Source: CAVVJA01 sp963779485
Lineage (GTDB): Bacteria > Actinomycetota > Actinomycetes > Mycobacteriales > Jatrophihabitantaceae
Assembly (NCBI GenBank): GCA_963779485.1
Contig: CAVZYJ010000013.1
Span: 62,001-126,000 of the forward strand
Length of the DNA stretch: 64,000 nt
Direction of reading: 5' to 3'
In this document: positions 42,945 to 51,734 of the stretch, in pieces
Layout of the letters: each line of letters begins with the position of its first letter
Numbering within the stretch: position 1 is the stretch's first letter
Translations under genes and position numbers: made by a program
Notes under the pieces: generated by a model
The model's input: only the letters and a program-made list of their open reading frames with translations
What the model was told of the DNA's origin: nothing
The model's database searches: none

Positions 42945-43334
42945 TCAGTCAGCGCGCCAATGCCGCCGCACGATCACGACATCGCGTTCCGCGGCTTCCA
43001 GATCCTCGGCGGTCGGGCGGTTCACGTCCCGGCCGCGCAACGCCCCGCTGACGCCGAGCTGGGACGGGCCCGCGCCGACTATCTCCCGCAGCCCCCGGTC
43101 GCCCCCAGCGTCCCGGCTAGAGCGGTCTGGGGCCTCGCCGGCCGGGCGCCGGCGCCGACCGGGGATCCGACGGCGCCGCTCGGCCGCCGGTTCGGCGGGG
43201 CCGGGCCCGACATCCTCGATGTCGGGTGGCACCACCGACTCAGCGGCGGGTGCCGTGACCTCGGTTGCCGGCGCGGCCCGGGATCCCGAGCGTCCGCGGC
43301 CCCGGGTGCGCCGACGCGACCGCTCGCTGCCCAT
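42945..43334 (-). CDS. Conserved actinobacterial hypothetical protein
   Basis: 129 residues. An Arg/Pro/Ala-rich, probably disordered N-terminus (MGSERSRRRTRGRGRSGSRA) is followed by a conserved-looking helical C-terminus (GLREIVGAGPSQLGVSGALR, RDVNRPTAEDLEAAERDVVI, VRRHWRAD). Function unknown. It converges with rpiB across the hairpin at 42871-42919. Confidence 0.7.
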   Translation of the reverse strand: MGSERSRRRTRGRGRSGSRAAPATEVTAPAAESVVPPDIEDVGPGPAEPAAERRRRIPGRRRRPAGEAPDRSSRDAGGDRGLREIVGAGPSQLGVSGALRGRDVNRPTAEDLEAAERDVVIVRRHWRAD

Positions 43335-43436
43335 GGGCCTATCGTGCCGTGTGCCCTATCGCCGCTGCCGTGCGGGCGTCCTAGCGGTGGACCGGATCTA
43401 TGCCGATGGACGTCTCGGTGCCTCGGATGGAGCACC

Positions 43437-43817
43437 ATGAGCAGCTGGACTAGCGCCGAACTTGACACGATCGCCGCGGAGGACGAGCTCACCGTCGCAT
43501 CGGTGCGCCGCGACGGTACCTTGACCCGCCCACGAATTGTGTGGGTGGTCCGGCACGGCGACGACTTGTACATCCGCTCGGTCAACGGCACGACCGCCGC
43601 CTGGTACCGCTTCACCCAGATCCGTCACGAAGGCCACGTCAGCTCTGGGGAGGTCGAGAAAGACGTCACCTTCGTCGACGCCACCGATCTCAACGACGAG
43701 ATCGACAGTGCGTACCGGGCCAAGTACCGGCGCTACGCCCGTAACATCGTCGACGCTGTCACCACCACCCAGGCGCGCCGCACCACGCTGAAGCTCGCCG
43801 CGGGCGAGCTGTCCTGA
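43437..43817 (+). CDS. DUF2255 family protein
   Basis: 126 residues. Conserved features: MSSWTSAELDTIAAEDELTV, RPRIVWVVRHGDDLYIRSVN and AAWYRFTQIRHEGHVSSGEV, resembling flavin/F420-type split-barrel proteins. GGATGGAG lies 4-10 nt upstream of the ATG. It is followed after 47 bp by the CMD gene and may be cotranscribed with the CMD/SDR pair. Confidence 0.85.
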   Translation: MSSWTSAELDTIAAEDELTVASVRRDGTLTRPRIVWVVRHGDDLYIRSVNGTTAAWYRFTQIRHEGHVSSGEVEKDVTFVDATDLNDEIDSAYRAKYRRYARNIVDAVTTTQARRTTLKLAAGELS

Positions 43818-43864
43818 TTCTCGACAGCTAGCGCCCGGCTGCGGAAGGAGACGAGATCAACCCC

Positions 43865-44626
43865 ATGGCGATCAGCGAGGCAGCACAACGCAACCACGAC
43901 GAGCTATTCCCTGGGCGGGTGTCGACGCTCGCGCAGACCGACCCGGAATTCATCGAGTACTTCGACAACTTCGCCTTCGATGAGGTCTTGGCCCACGACG
44001 AGCTCCCCGGTCGTACCCGGCTGATGGTGCAGCTCGCTTCCATGATCGCCTGCCAGGCGCTGGGCGAGTACCGGGTGATGCTCGGTGCCGCTCTCACTGT
44101 GGGCGTCACCCCGGTGGAGGTGAAGGAGATCGTCTACCAGGCCGTCCCGTACGTCGGCATGGCCAAGGTCTTCGACTTCGTCCACGCCACCAACGACGTT
44201 CTCAGCGAGCACGGCGTGCAGCTGCCGCTGCCTGGGCAGTCCACGACCAGCCCCGAGACCCGATTCGAGAAGGGCCTCGCGGTTCAGAAGCGGATCGTCG
44301 GCGGCGAGCGGGTTGACAAGCTTTACGCCACCGCACCTGCCGATGAGCAGCACATCCAGCGGTGGCTGTCAGCGAACTGCTTCGGCGATCACCTGACCCG
44401 CACGGGCGTCGACATCCCCACCCGCGAACTGCTCACCTTCGCCATGCTCGCCTCCCTCGGCGGCTGCGAACCGCAATTGGCCGGACACGTCACGGCGAAC
44501 CTCAACGTCGGCAACAACCGCGCCCTGCTGCTCGACGTGCTCACCCAGCTTCTCCCGTTCATCGGCTACCCGCGCACCCTCAACGCGCTGCGGGTGCTCG
44601 ACGAGACCACGCTCACCCGGGACTGA
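43865..44626 (+). CDS. Carboxymuconolactone decarboxylase (CMD) family protein, two domains
   Basis: 253 residues with two CMD/AhpD-like repeats: residues ~30-105 (LPGRTRLMVQLASMIACQAL, GEYRVMLGAALTVGVTPVEV) and ~155-240 (IPTRELLTFAMLASLGGCEP, LAGHVTANLNVGNNRALLLD). Each has a single Cys where AhpD has CxxC, so peroxidase activity is uncertain. The SDR gene follows 15 bp after its stop. Confidence 0.88.
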   Translation: MAISEAAQRNHDELFPGRVSTLAQTDPEFIEYFDNFAFDEVLAHDELPGRTRLMVQLASMIACQALGEYRVMLGAALTVGVTPVEVKEIVYQAVPYVGMAKVFDFVHATNDVLSEHGVQLPLPGQSTTSPETRFEKGLAVQKRIVGGERVDKLYATAPADEQHIQRWLSANCFGDHLTRTGVDIPTRELLTFAMLASLGGCEPQLAGHVTANLNVGNNRALLLDVLTQLLPFIGYPRTLNALRVLDETTLTRD

Positions 44627-44641
44627 CAGAAGGGGACCGCG

Positions 44642-45484
44642 ATGGCACCGCGCACCTGGCTCATCACCGGCGTCAGCAGCGGCTTCGGCCGCGAACTCAC
44701 CCAGCAGCTGCTGGAGCGCGGCGACCGCGTCGTCGGCACCGTCCGCGACGCCGCCAAGATCACCGACTTGACCGGCAAGCACCCGGACGCGTTCATCGCC
44801 GAGGTGCTCGAGATGACCGACAGCGCCGCCGTCCGTGAGCTCGTCGATCGCACCTTCGACAACGTTGGCCGCGTCGACGCCGTCATCAGCAACGCCGGCT
44901 ACGGCCTGTTCGGCGCCGCCGAGGAACTCTCCGACGAACAGGTCGAGGACATCATCGCCACCAACCTCACCGGCTCCATCACGCTCATCCGTTCCGTCCT
45001 GCCGCACCTGCGCGATCAGGGCGGGGGCCGCATCATCCAGATCTCCTCCTACGGCGGCCAGGTCGCCTTCCCGGGCAACTCGCTCTACCACGCCACGAAG
45101 TGGGGCATCGAGGGCTTCTGCGAGGCGGTCGCCCAAGAGGTCGCGCCGTTCGGCATCGGCGTGACCATCGTCGAACCCGGCGGTGCGCGAACCGAGTTCC
45201 GCTATGGCAGCGCCCGCGTCGCGAACCTCATGCCCGAATATGACGACAACCCGGCCCACGCCTTCCAGCGCATGCTCGACCCCGCGAGCGGACTCGCTCC
45301 CGGTGACCCAGCCCGCATGGCTGCCCGCATCATCGACAGCGTCGATACCGAACCCGCCCCGCTGCGCATTGTGCTCGGCTCGCAGGCCCTCGAATCCACC
45401 ATCGACACCCTCCGCAGGCGCATCGCCGCATTCGAGACCCAGACCGAGCTCGCCGCTTCCACGGACTTCCCATCTGGCGAGTGA
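44642..45484 (+). CDS. Short-chain dehydrogenase/reductase
   Basis: 280 residues. Cofactor motif TWLITGVSSGFGREL (TGxxxGxG type), NAG in AVISNAGYGLFGAA, catalytic Ser in IIQISSYGG and YxxxK in SLYHATKWGIEGF. It oxidises or reduces an unknown alcohol/carbonyl using NAD(P)(H). It forms an operon with the CMD gene, an arrangement common in actinobacteria. Confidence 0.92.
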   Translation: MAPRTWLITGVSSGFGRELTQQLLERGDRVVGTVRDAAKITDLTGKHPDAFIAEVLEMTDSAAVRELVDRTFDNVGRVDAVISNAGYGLFGAAEELSDEQVEDIIATNLTGSITLIRSVLPHLRDQGGGRIIQISSYGGQVAFPGNSLYHATKWGIEGFCEAVAQEVAPFGIGVTIVEPGGARTEFRYGSARVANLMPEYDDNPAHAFQRMLDPASGLAPGDPARMAARIIDSVDTEPAPLRIVLGSQALESTIDTLRRRIAAFETQTELAASTDFPSGE

Positions 45485-45535
45485 CACGAGCGACCAAGCG
45501 CGTGGCGCTCGCCAGCCGACGGCGCGCCGGCCGGG

Positions 45536-46348
45536 TCAGTGTGAGACAGGCGTGCCCGGCCCACGGGAGTCGTCGAATAACGGGCGACTCCCGAGCGGCG
45601 CGGTCAGTGACACGTGCGCAGTCATGGACACTGCGCCACCAGCGCATGAGCCGCGGGCGGCGTCGGGCGACGGCTTACTGATCACAATCACCCGAACGGC
45701 CGATTGAGTTTGGTCGAGCAGTACGCGATCGAGGATTCGGGAGCCACAGATGGTGCCGGTAAGCCACCCGAGTTCGAGAGAGGAGCCCACCGCGGTTGCA
45801 CTATGTATGAGCTCTCCGGACTCGTTCGGGCCAGGAACGACTGTCCCACAGCCGGTCAGATTCTCAGGACGGTAGGAAGGTCCAGATCGAGAGAGGACGA
45901 CGACCGTTCCGACGCCCATGGTTCCGACGCGTTGACCGAAGACGGCGCGGTCAGCCGTCTCGGCCAGCAGCAGCCAGTTCCCACCGACTATCTCGGACGT
46001 TCCCGACCAGGGATTGTGCGCCAGGACCTCACGCAGGGCAGCCGCCGCAGGCGACGGTCCGGCTTCGTCCCCGCCGGGGGCAGCAAGCATGGGTACCGGT
46101 ACCGAAGCCCCCGCGCAGTCGACCGACATGCCCGCGGCCAGCGGGACGACCCGCTCGGCCGTGATCCGATACGCGGCGGGGATGTTCCTCACGTACGCCG
46201 CCCCGCTCGCCGGTGTGGCCTCGTGATGGCCCGAGCGATCACTCACCATGACTCGTGCGCCGATCACCACGGCGGCCACCGTCACGGGCGACCAGCAACA
46301 GCCACCACGAGGAACTACCACACCTTCGACAACGCACATCTTGCGCAC
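45536..46348 (-). CDS. Hypothetical membrane-anchored or exported protein
   Basis: 270 residues; start uncertain. A hydrophobic N-terminal stretch (SPVTVAAVVIGARVMVSD) could anchor it. The body has many Ser/Gly/Thr and a few Cys (AGMSVDCAGASVPVP, LTGCGTVVPGPNESGELIHS, LGWLTGTICGSRIL), fitting an extracytoplasmic domain with disulfides. No family recognised. Confidence 0.6.
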   Translation of the reverse strand: MRKMCVVEGVVVPRGGCCWSPVTVAAVVIGARVMVSDRSGHHEATPASGAAYVRNIPAAYRITAERVVPLAAGMSVDCAGASVPVPMLAAPGGDEAGPSPAAAALREVLAHNPWSGTSEIVGGNWLLLAETADRAVFGQRVGTMGVGTVVVLSRSGPSYRPENLTGCGTVVPGPNESGELIHSATAVGSSLELGWLTGTICGSRILDRVLLDQTQSAVRVIVISKPSPDAARGSCAGGAVSMTAHVSLTAPLGSRPLFDDSRGPGTPVSH

Positions 46349-46467
46349 CTGCGCAGGGCGGCGAGGTCACGCGCGGTGTTCCGGTTCACGGCGTCTGCGA
46401 TAGTTGGACCCCTGTGCACCCGGCTGACATCAGCCCCAGACATCGACCCCGACGAAGGAGAAGGCAC

Positions 46468-47214
46468 GTGAACGCTCCGCCCATGCCACCACTAGCGATA
46501 CGGGCGTGGTTGCGTTATGACCTGGTGCGGCGCACGCTCGACCAGCTCCACCCCTCGAGTGTGCTCGAGATCGGCTGTGGCCAGGGCGCGTTCGGCGCTC
46601 GGATAGCTGACCGGCTCCACAACTACGTCGGTGTCGAGCCGGACCACGCCTCCTTTGCCGTTGCCCGGTCGCGCATCGTTCCGCGCGGTGGGACCGTCAT
46701 CCGCGGAATGCACGACAGCCTGCCGAGTGGAGCCACCTTCGATCTGGTCTGCGCCTTCGAGGTGCTCGAACACATCGAGGACGACAAGTCCGCGTTACGA
46801 GACTGGGTCGAGTTCGTCCGCGCCGGCGGCCACTTGCTGATGTCGGTCCCCGCGTTTCAGAACCGCTTCGGTCCGATGGACACCCACGCCGGACACTATC
46901 GGCGTTACGGGCCAGAGGACCTTCGGGCGAGACTCGACGAGGCGGGCCTGATCAACGTCGACATCTCGGTGTACGGGTGGCCCCTCGGCTATGCGCTGGA
47001 AGCAGTCCGCAACCGGATCGACCAGCGAAAGCTCAATGTGACGACTGAGATGACGCCGGCTGAGCTGACAGCCGCGAGTGGACGCACGTTTCAACCGACG
47101 GGGCGTGCTGCGGGCGACGCAGTGCAGCTGGCCACCCTGCCGTTCCGCTATCTACAGCGTCTGCAGCCCGCCCGGGGCACGGGCCTCGTCGCGGTTGCTC
47201 GCCGACCGGAGTAG
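46468..47214 (+). CDS. Class I SAM-dependent methyltransferase
   Basis: 248 residues from GTG, with GAAGGAGAAGG just upstream. SAM motif I SVLEIGCGQGAFGARIADRL (about 31-50), YVGVEPDHAS, motif DLVCAFEVLEHIEDDKSALR and GGHLLMSVPAFQNRFGPMDT. Resembles methyltransferases with type-11/type-12 domains acting on small molecules or lipids. The C-terminus (YLQRLQPARGTGLVAVARRP) is typical. Substrate unknown. Confidence 0.9.
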   Translation: MNAPPMPPLAIRAWLRYDLVRRTLDQLHPSSVLEIGCGQGAFGARIADRLHNYVGVEPDHASFAVARSRIVPRGGTVIRGMHDSLPSGATFDLVCAFEVLEHIEDDKSALRDWVEFVRAGGHLLMSVPAFQNRFGPMDTHAGHYRRYGPEDLRARLDEAGLINVDISVYGWPLGYALEAVRNRIDQRKLNVTTEMTPAELTAASGRTFQPTGRAAGDAVQLATLPFRYLQRLQPARGTGLVAVARRPE

Positions 47215-47340
47215 TCCCATCTGGTAGTCGAGCGACCGTCAGCGGTCTGCCTGCCCTTCTCGGCTACGGCCAGCCCGGACACCAGCTGCGGGGCGGCACC
47301 GGCCAGCACCGGTCCGAAGCGGGCAGAAAGGAGATCAACA

Positions 47341-47406
47341 GACCAAGACCCGCCTAACCGAAGTCTCTACGGCTTCGGGGGATTGCCGCCTCTGCGGGTT
47401 TGGGTC
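47341..47406. terminator. Structured element between convergent genes
   Basis: gaccaagacccgc (47341-47353) pairs with gcgggtttgggtc (47394-47406) with two mismatches; inside lies a second hairpin ccgaag...cttcgg (about 47357-47379). It sits between the methyltransferase and the convergent cyclase gene. A bidirectional terminator is the simplest role; no long T tail is present. Confidence 0.6.
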
Positions 47407-47487
47407 AGGCGGTTTGCGGTCGCAACCGCGGCGGTGGTGGATCGCCAAACCTAGAAGATCAGCGCAGGCTGCGGCTGGGCGCGCGCG

Positions 47488-48468
47488 TCACAATATCGCG
47501 ATGGGGTTAACTGGGGATCCGGTTCCGCGGGCGAGTCGCAGCGGCGCGATCACACATAGGAACGACCAACGGCTCGCTGCCTCGCACAGTGCCACGAGGT
47601 CGTCGAACTGCAGATAGTCGAGCAGATGCAAACCCATCGCATTGATGGCTAGTACGTGCACTGGGAATTCGACGCCGTCGACCGCGCTGGGAGCGGTGTC
47701 GTTGTTGCCGTCGCTACCGAGCACGGCGACGCGTCGCTCGGCTATCAACTCCAGCGCCGTAGGATGCAGACCGGCTCGCGCGCTCGCTGCGTCCCAGGGG
47801 CCGAGCGCGGTCCGCCGCCGGCGATGCCCGACACGCACGAACAGCAAGTCGCCTGCGCCGACATGCACATGCTGAGCCGCTTCGGCTTCGATGAGATCGT
47901 CAGCGGTCACCTGCTGGCCCGGCTCAAGCCAGGGCAATCCGCGCAGCCGCGGAATGTCGAGCAGGACGCCGCGGCCGACAATGCCGTCGCGCGTCACCTC
48001 GATGGACAGCTCCGATGCCCCGGACGCGGTAATGCTGTCCGCAGCGACGCCGTTGTACAGAACCGCCCGGTACATGACATGACACAGCGCGTCGATGTGA
48101 CTGTCGGCGTTGCCGTGGACGTTCATAGCCAGCCGGTCCATGGCAAACGACAGGCCTGTTGGGTCGGCCTGGTCCCCGGCTGGACTGGTCATCTGATGGA
48201 CGCACGGATCAGGGTTATCGAGCGTCACCTGGCTCTGTACCGGTACCGCAAGCGTGGTCGTGCGACCGAGCTGAACCTCGCCCAATGCCGCCAATACTTG
48301 CGTCGGCGTGATGTTGTTCAGCGCGCCACGACGATCAGCCGATCCCCACCTCGACGTCCTCCGCAGTGTCCGGTAGAGAGCTTCGAAGTCCGCAGCATCC
48401 ATGAAGGATGGCACCGCTGGGCCCTGTCGTGTGGTCATCGGTCGCTGGACACCTCCCGACTCCTGCAA
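47488..48468 (-). CDS. Cyclase family protein (kynurenine-formamidase-like hydrolase)
   Basis: 326 residues (or 316 from MTTRQGPA at 48438). Family marks: RWGSADRRGALNNITPTQVL, the metal-site region MNVHGNADSHIDALCHV (usual HxGTHxDxPxH), and GDLLFVRVGH with SDGNNDTAPS. Such proteins hydrolyse amides or lactones using Mn/Zn. The GTH part of the motif is altered to GNADSH, though His and Asp ligands remain possible. Substrate unknown. Confidence 0.85.
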   Translation of the reverse strand: MQESGGVQRPMTTRQGPAVPSFMDAADFEALYRTLRRTSRWGSADRRGALNNITPTQVLAALGEVQLGRTTTLAVPVQSQVTLDNPDPCVHQMTSPAGDQADPTGLSFAMDRLAMNVHGNADSHIDALCHVMYRAVLYNGVAADSITASGASELSIEVTRDGIVGRGVLLDIPRLRGLPWLEPGQQVTADDLIEAEAAQHVHVGAGDLLFVRVGHRRRRTALGPWDAASARAGLHPTALELIAERRVAVLGSDGNNDTAPSAVDGVEFPVHVLAINAMGLHLLDYLQFDDLVALCEAASRWSFLCVIAPLRLARGTGSPVNPIAIL

Positions 48469-48655
48469 CCTGCGACGTGTACGCCGCAGCGGGCACCGCT
48501 TTTCGAATGCTAACCAAAATCGTTGATCCCGACATCAGTGCATGACCTACCAGGCTCCTCTGCTCCGCGCGAATGGCACCGTTCATTGGCCTACACGAAA
48601 TAGCTCCCCAACCAGGTCACTCGCGACATCCCTCGCCTGCACTGGCTCAGTCAGA

Positions 48656-49624
48656 ATGAGCCCTGTGATTCATATACGTGTGGTCAGCCCGGCCGACGTC
48701 ACCGACACTCTCGTGCCTGTGCTCCGTGCAGAACCGGCGGTCATGAACCTGACGGTGCTCGGCGGGGCGGTCCGCAACCCGGATGGCGATGCGCTGCATT
48801 TCGATGTGCCGCAGGGCGCGGCCAACCAGGTTGTCGGCCGCCTACGCGAGATCGGGTTGGATCAACGGGGCTCGATCTTTCTGGAGAACGTCGACACCTC
48901 GATCTCTGCGCTCGCCGATCGGGTCGCAGCGCGCCGCGGACGGTTCCAGCAGTTCACCCCGGTCTGGGCTGAGATCGAATCCAGGATCGGGCTGGAGGGG
49001 ACCTTTCCGCCCAGCTGGTTCGCGCTGCTGATCATCGCCGGGCTCATCGGGGCCGTGGGGATCCTCACCAACTCTGAGATCCTCATCGTCGGCGCGATGG
49101 TCGTGGGCCCGGAGTACGGCGCTATCCTCAGCCTCTCGTTCGGTGTGACCCGCCGTGATCGGTCACGCGTGCTGCGCAGCGCGGCCGCGCTGGGCGTCGG
49201 ATTCGCGCTCGCCATCGCCGCTGCACTCGTGCTGTCACTGCTGGTGCGCTGGGCCGGACTCGAGCCCACTGGCTACGCCCGGGGGATCCGGCCGGTCTCC
49301 AACCTGATCAACACTCCGAACTGGTTCTCCTTCATCGTCGCCGCCCTGGCCGGCGTGGTCGGCGTCGTCTCACTCACCGAGGCACGGTCGGGCACTCTCA
49401 TCGGCGTGTTTATCTCGGTCACCACGATCCCGGCGGCATCCGACATCGGCGTGTCCCTGGCGTTCGGCAGCGGGAGCGAGGCATGGGGATCCACTCTCCA
49501 GCTCGTTCTCAACGTCACCGTCCTTGCCGCTGTTGCGATCGTGGGACTCCCGGCCCAGCGAGCCCTATGGCGGAGAATCGAGCGGCGAGCGGCGGCCGCA
49601 GCGGCGGCCGCACCGCACGACTAG
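48656..49624 (+). CDS. DUF389 family membrane protein
   Basis: 322 residues from ATG 48656 (MSPVIHIRVVSPADV). An N-terminal cytoplasmic domain (about 1-110) has PAVMNLTVLGGAVRNPDGDA; then about six membrane helices with the family core ILTNSEILIVGAMVVGPEYG and TLIGVFISVTTIPAASDIGV. Function is unknown; a transport role is inferred from topology. The earlier in-frame ATG at 48542 adds unrelated residues. Confidence 0.88.
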   Translation: MSPVIHIRVVSPADVTDTLVPVLRAEPAVMNLTVLGGAVRNPDGDALHFDVPQGAANQVVGRLREIGLDQRGSIFLENVDTSISALADRVAARRGRFQQFTPVWAEIESRIGLEGTFPPSWFALLIIAGLIGAVGILTNSEILIVGAMVVGPEYGAILSLSFGVTRRDRSRVLRSAAALGVGFALAIAAALVLSLLVRWAGLEPTGYARGIRPVSNLINTPNWFSFIVAALAGVVGVVSLTEARSGTLIGVFISVTTIPAASDIGVSLAFGSGSEAWGSTLQLVLNVTVLAAVAIVGLPAQRALWRRIERRAAAAAAAAPHD

Positions 49625-50424
49625 CGGCGGGCGCGCCCACAGCACGTACAGCCCTGTCACCCGGGCGCGGCCACTGACGCCCAGGTCGCGCCTTGTTGCG
49701 CGATGGCAGCTTCGATTCGAGTGCTCGTTCGCGGCGGTTGTTCGGAGTATGGCCGGGTGGACGCCCGAGTCGATTCTCGGGCTGTGGTAGCGCACTCCGC
49801 GGGCGTTGGTGAAGGCCTCGAACCCCTGCCTGGATCGACCAGCGCGAACAGGAAATCCACGCCGCGGCCCACACTATGCAAGCCCGAGCGGCGATCACCG
49901 GCCAGCCGAACGCAGCCCAGCATCGGCGCTAGCCCGGCCGACCCGATCATAAAGCGCGCGCGAGCGCTGGTCCCACGGCTGAACGGCCGCGAAGACCGAT
50001 TACCGCTGCTCCCGCGCATCGTGACAGTGCCCCCGGGCGCCGTTGTGCGTACCTAATTGACCCGACACCTTCTGCCCCGCGGCAACCGGGCTCCAGTCGC
50101 GGCAGTTGGACCAGCGAGATGACCGTGAAGGTGAGCACGCCAAACGCGATCACTCCGATAGCGATCCGCACCCGGTGCGCCTTGAATCGTTGGGCGATCG
50201 CCACCAGGAGCAGAACCGAGGCGAACAGGACGGTGTCCCGCGCCTACTTGTCGGCGGTCTCGTTCGCGGCGGTGCCCTCGAGTTAACGGGCTGCATTCAT
50301 CCAGCGGAAACCGGCGACGCGGCTGGATTCATCCGGCCGGGGTGATGCCGCCAGCGCTAGAACTCTGGACGGTAAACGTGTGGGCGAGCGCTCGTTGCCG
50401 CCCTAACGGCCTGAGGGGGCTTCA
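49625..50424. other. Stretch with only gene debris
   Basis: Apart from the membrane-protein fragment at 50092-50283, no gene is supported. On the minus strand at 49640-49880 several short frames look like shifted pieces of one protein (for example DFLFALVDPGRGSRPSPTPA and ARACIVWAAAWISCSRWSIQ), suggesting a decayed gene of unknown family. Confidence 0.4.
50092..50283 (-). pseudogene. Small membrane protein fragment with in-frame TAG
   Basis: The minus-strand frame reads TAANETADK, TAG at 50244-50246, then ARDTVLFASVLLLVAIAQRF and IGVIAFGVLTFTVISLVQLP, the C-terminal two helices of a common actinobacterial membrane protein in which Tyr usually occupies the stop position (TAC to TAG). The N-terminal part is missing. 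Confidence 0.5.
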
Positions 50425-51717
50425 ATGAGCGCTACCGAAGAAGAGCAGCGCCCGAAGCCGGAATCACGTCCGCGCGTCCTGATTCTCGGCGGAGGGTTCG
50501 CCGGGATCGGCGCTGCGCGCAAGCTGCGCAAGGCGGATGTCGACGTTGTGCTCGTTGACGGCCACGACTATCACACGTTCCAGCCTCTCCTGTACCAGGT
50601 TGCCACCGACCTGCTCTCGCCGATCACCGTCGGGCATCCGCTTCGTGACCTGTTCGACGACCAGCCGAACGCCCGCATCCATACGACTGACGTAACGTTG
50701 GTGGATCTGGACAAGCACGAGGTCGGGTTCGCTGAGATGGCGCCGCTGACCTACGACTACCTGGTGCTGGCGCTCGGCGCTCGGGTGAACTACTTCGGTG
50801 TCGAGGGGGCTGCCGAGCATGCCTTCCCGCTGTACACGCTCGCGGACGCGGTGCGTCTCAAGGAGCACATTCTCGAGCGCTGGGAGGCGGCGGACAAGGA
50901 TCCGTCCCTGATCGAGGACGGCGCGCTGAATGTCGTGATCGTCGGCGGCGGCCCGACCGGTGTGGAGAGCGCTGGCGCCGTCGCCGAGCTCTACCGCGCA
51001 CTCTTCGTCAAGGACTACCCGGACATCCCTCAGGAGAAGGCGGAGATCCTGCTGGTCGAGGCCGGCCCGGAGATCTTCACCATGTTCAAGCCGAGCCTTC
51101 GCAAGTACGCGAAGAAAGCGCTCGCGGGACGGGATGTGGAGGTGCAGGTCGGCGAGGTTGTCGAGTCGGTCACGCCCACCCGGGTGACGTTGAAGTCCGG
51201 ACGGGTGATCCCGGCCCATACGCTCGTCTGGGGCGCAGGGCTGCAGGCGAACCCCGTCGTCCGGTTGCTCGGCCTGGAGTTGCAGAGGGGGAACCGGATC
51301 CCCGTAGGGCCGGATCTCAGCATCGCGGGCCACCCGGAAGTGTTCGCGGTCGGGGATATCGCCTGGATCACTGATACCAAGACGGACACGGTCCTGCCTC
51401 AGCTCGGATCGGTCGCGCTCGAGTCCGGGCACCACGCGGGCGACAACATCGCCAGGCTCGTCGAAGACAAGAAAACCGAGCCGTTCAAGTACTTCGACAA
51501 GGGCACGATGGCGACCATCGGTCGCGGTGCCGCAGTCATGCAGGGGCCACACGGACGAACGATGAAGGGAAAAACCGCCTCCCTCGCGTGGGGATCGATC
51601 CATCTCGCATTGCTGTCGACCGGGGAGGACCGGGCCAAGGCAATGATCGACTGGAGCTGGGCCGGGTTCACGCACGACCGGCCCGGCCGGATCTCCGTGC
51701 AGACCGACGAGAAATGA
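50425..51717 (+). CDS. ndh: Type II NADH dehydrogenase (NDH-2)
   Basis: 430 residues. FAD motif RVLILGGGFAGIGAARKLRK (17-36), HTFQPLLYQVAT (quinone-side motif), NAD(H) motif NVVIVGGGPTGVESAGAVAE at about 171-190, and VFAVGDIAWI near 310. It passes electrons from NADH to menaquinone without proton pumping, at the inner face of the membrane. A C-terminal amphipathic region (SIHLALLSTGEDRAKAMIDW) attaches it. It lies 17 bp before cydA, so NADH oxidation and the bd terminal oxidase are expressed together. Confidence 0.93.
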   Translation: MSATEEEQRPKPESRPRVLILGGGFAGIGAARKLRKADVDVVLVDGHDYHTFQPLLYQVATDLLSPITVGHPLRDLFDDQPNARIHTTDVTLVDLDKHEVGFAEMAPLTYDYLVLALGARVNYFGVEGAAEHAFPLYTLADAVRLKEHILERWEAADKDPSLIEDGALNVVIVGGGPTGVESAGAVAELYRALFVKDYPDIPQEKAEILLVEAGPEIFTMFKPSLRKYAKKALAGRDVEVQVGEVVESVTPTRVTLKSGRVIPAHTLVWGAGLQANPVVRLLGLELQRGNRIPVGPDLSIAGHPEVFAVGDIAWITDTKTDTVLPQLGSVALESGHHAGDNIARLVEDKKTEPFKYFDKGTMATIGRGAAVMQGPHGRTMKGKTASLAWGSIHLALLSTGEDRAKAMIDWSWAGFTHDRPGRISVQTDEK

Positions 51718-51734
51718 CGGCCGGAGGGTAAACC

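Noticed and set aside
44369..45487. 372-residue minus-strand frame opposite the CMD and SDR genes
   Set aside because: Composition is a shadow of the coding strand; both plus-strand genes have complete family motifs.
50464..51675. 403-residue minus-strand frame opposite NDH-2
   Set aside because: No motifs, Arg/His/Asp-rich composition; NDH-2 is unambiguous on the plus strand.
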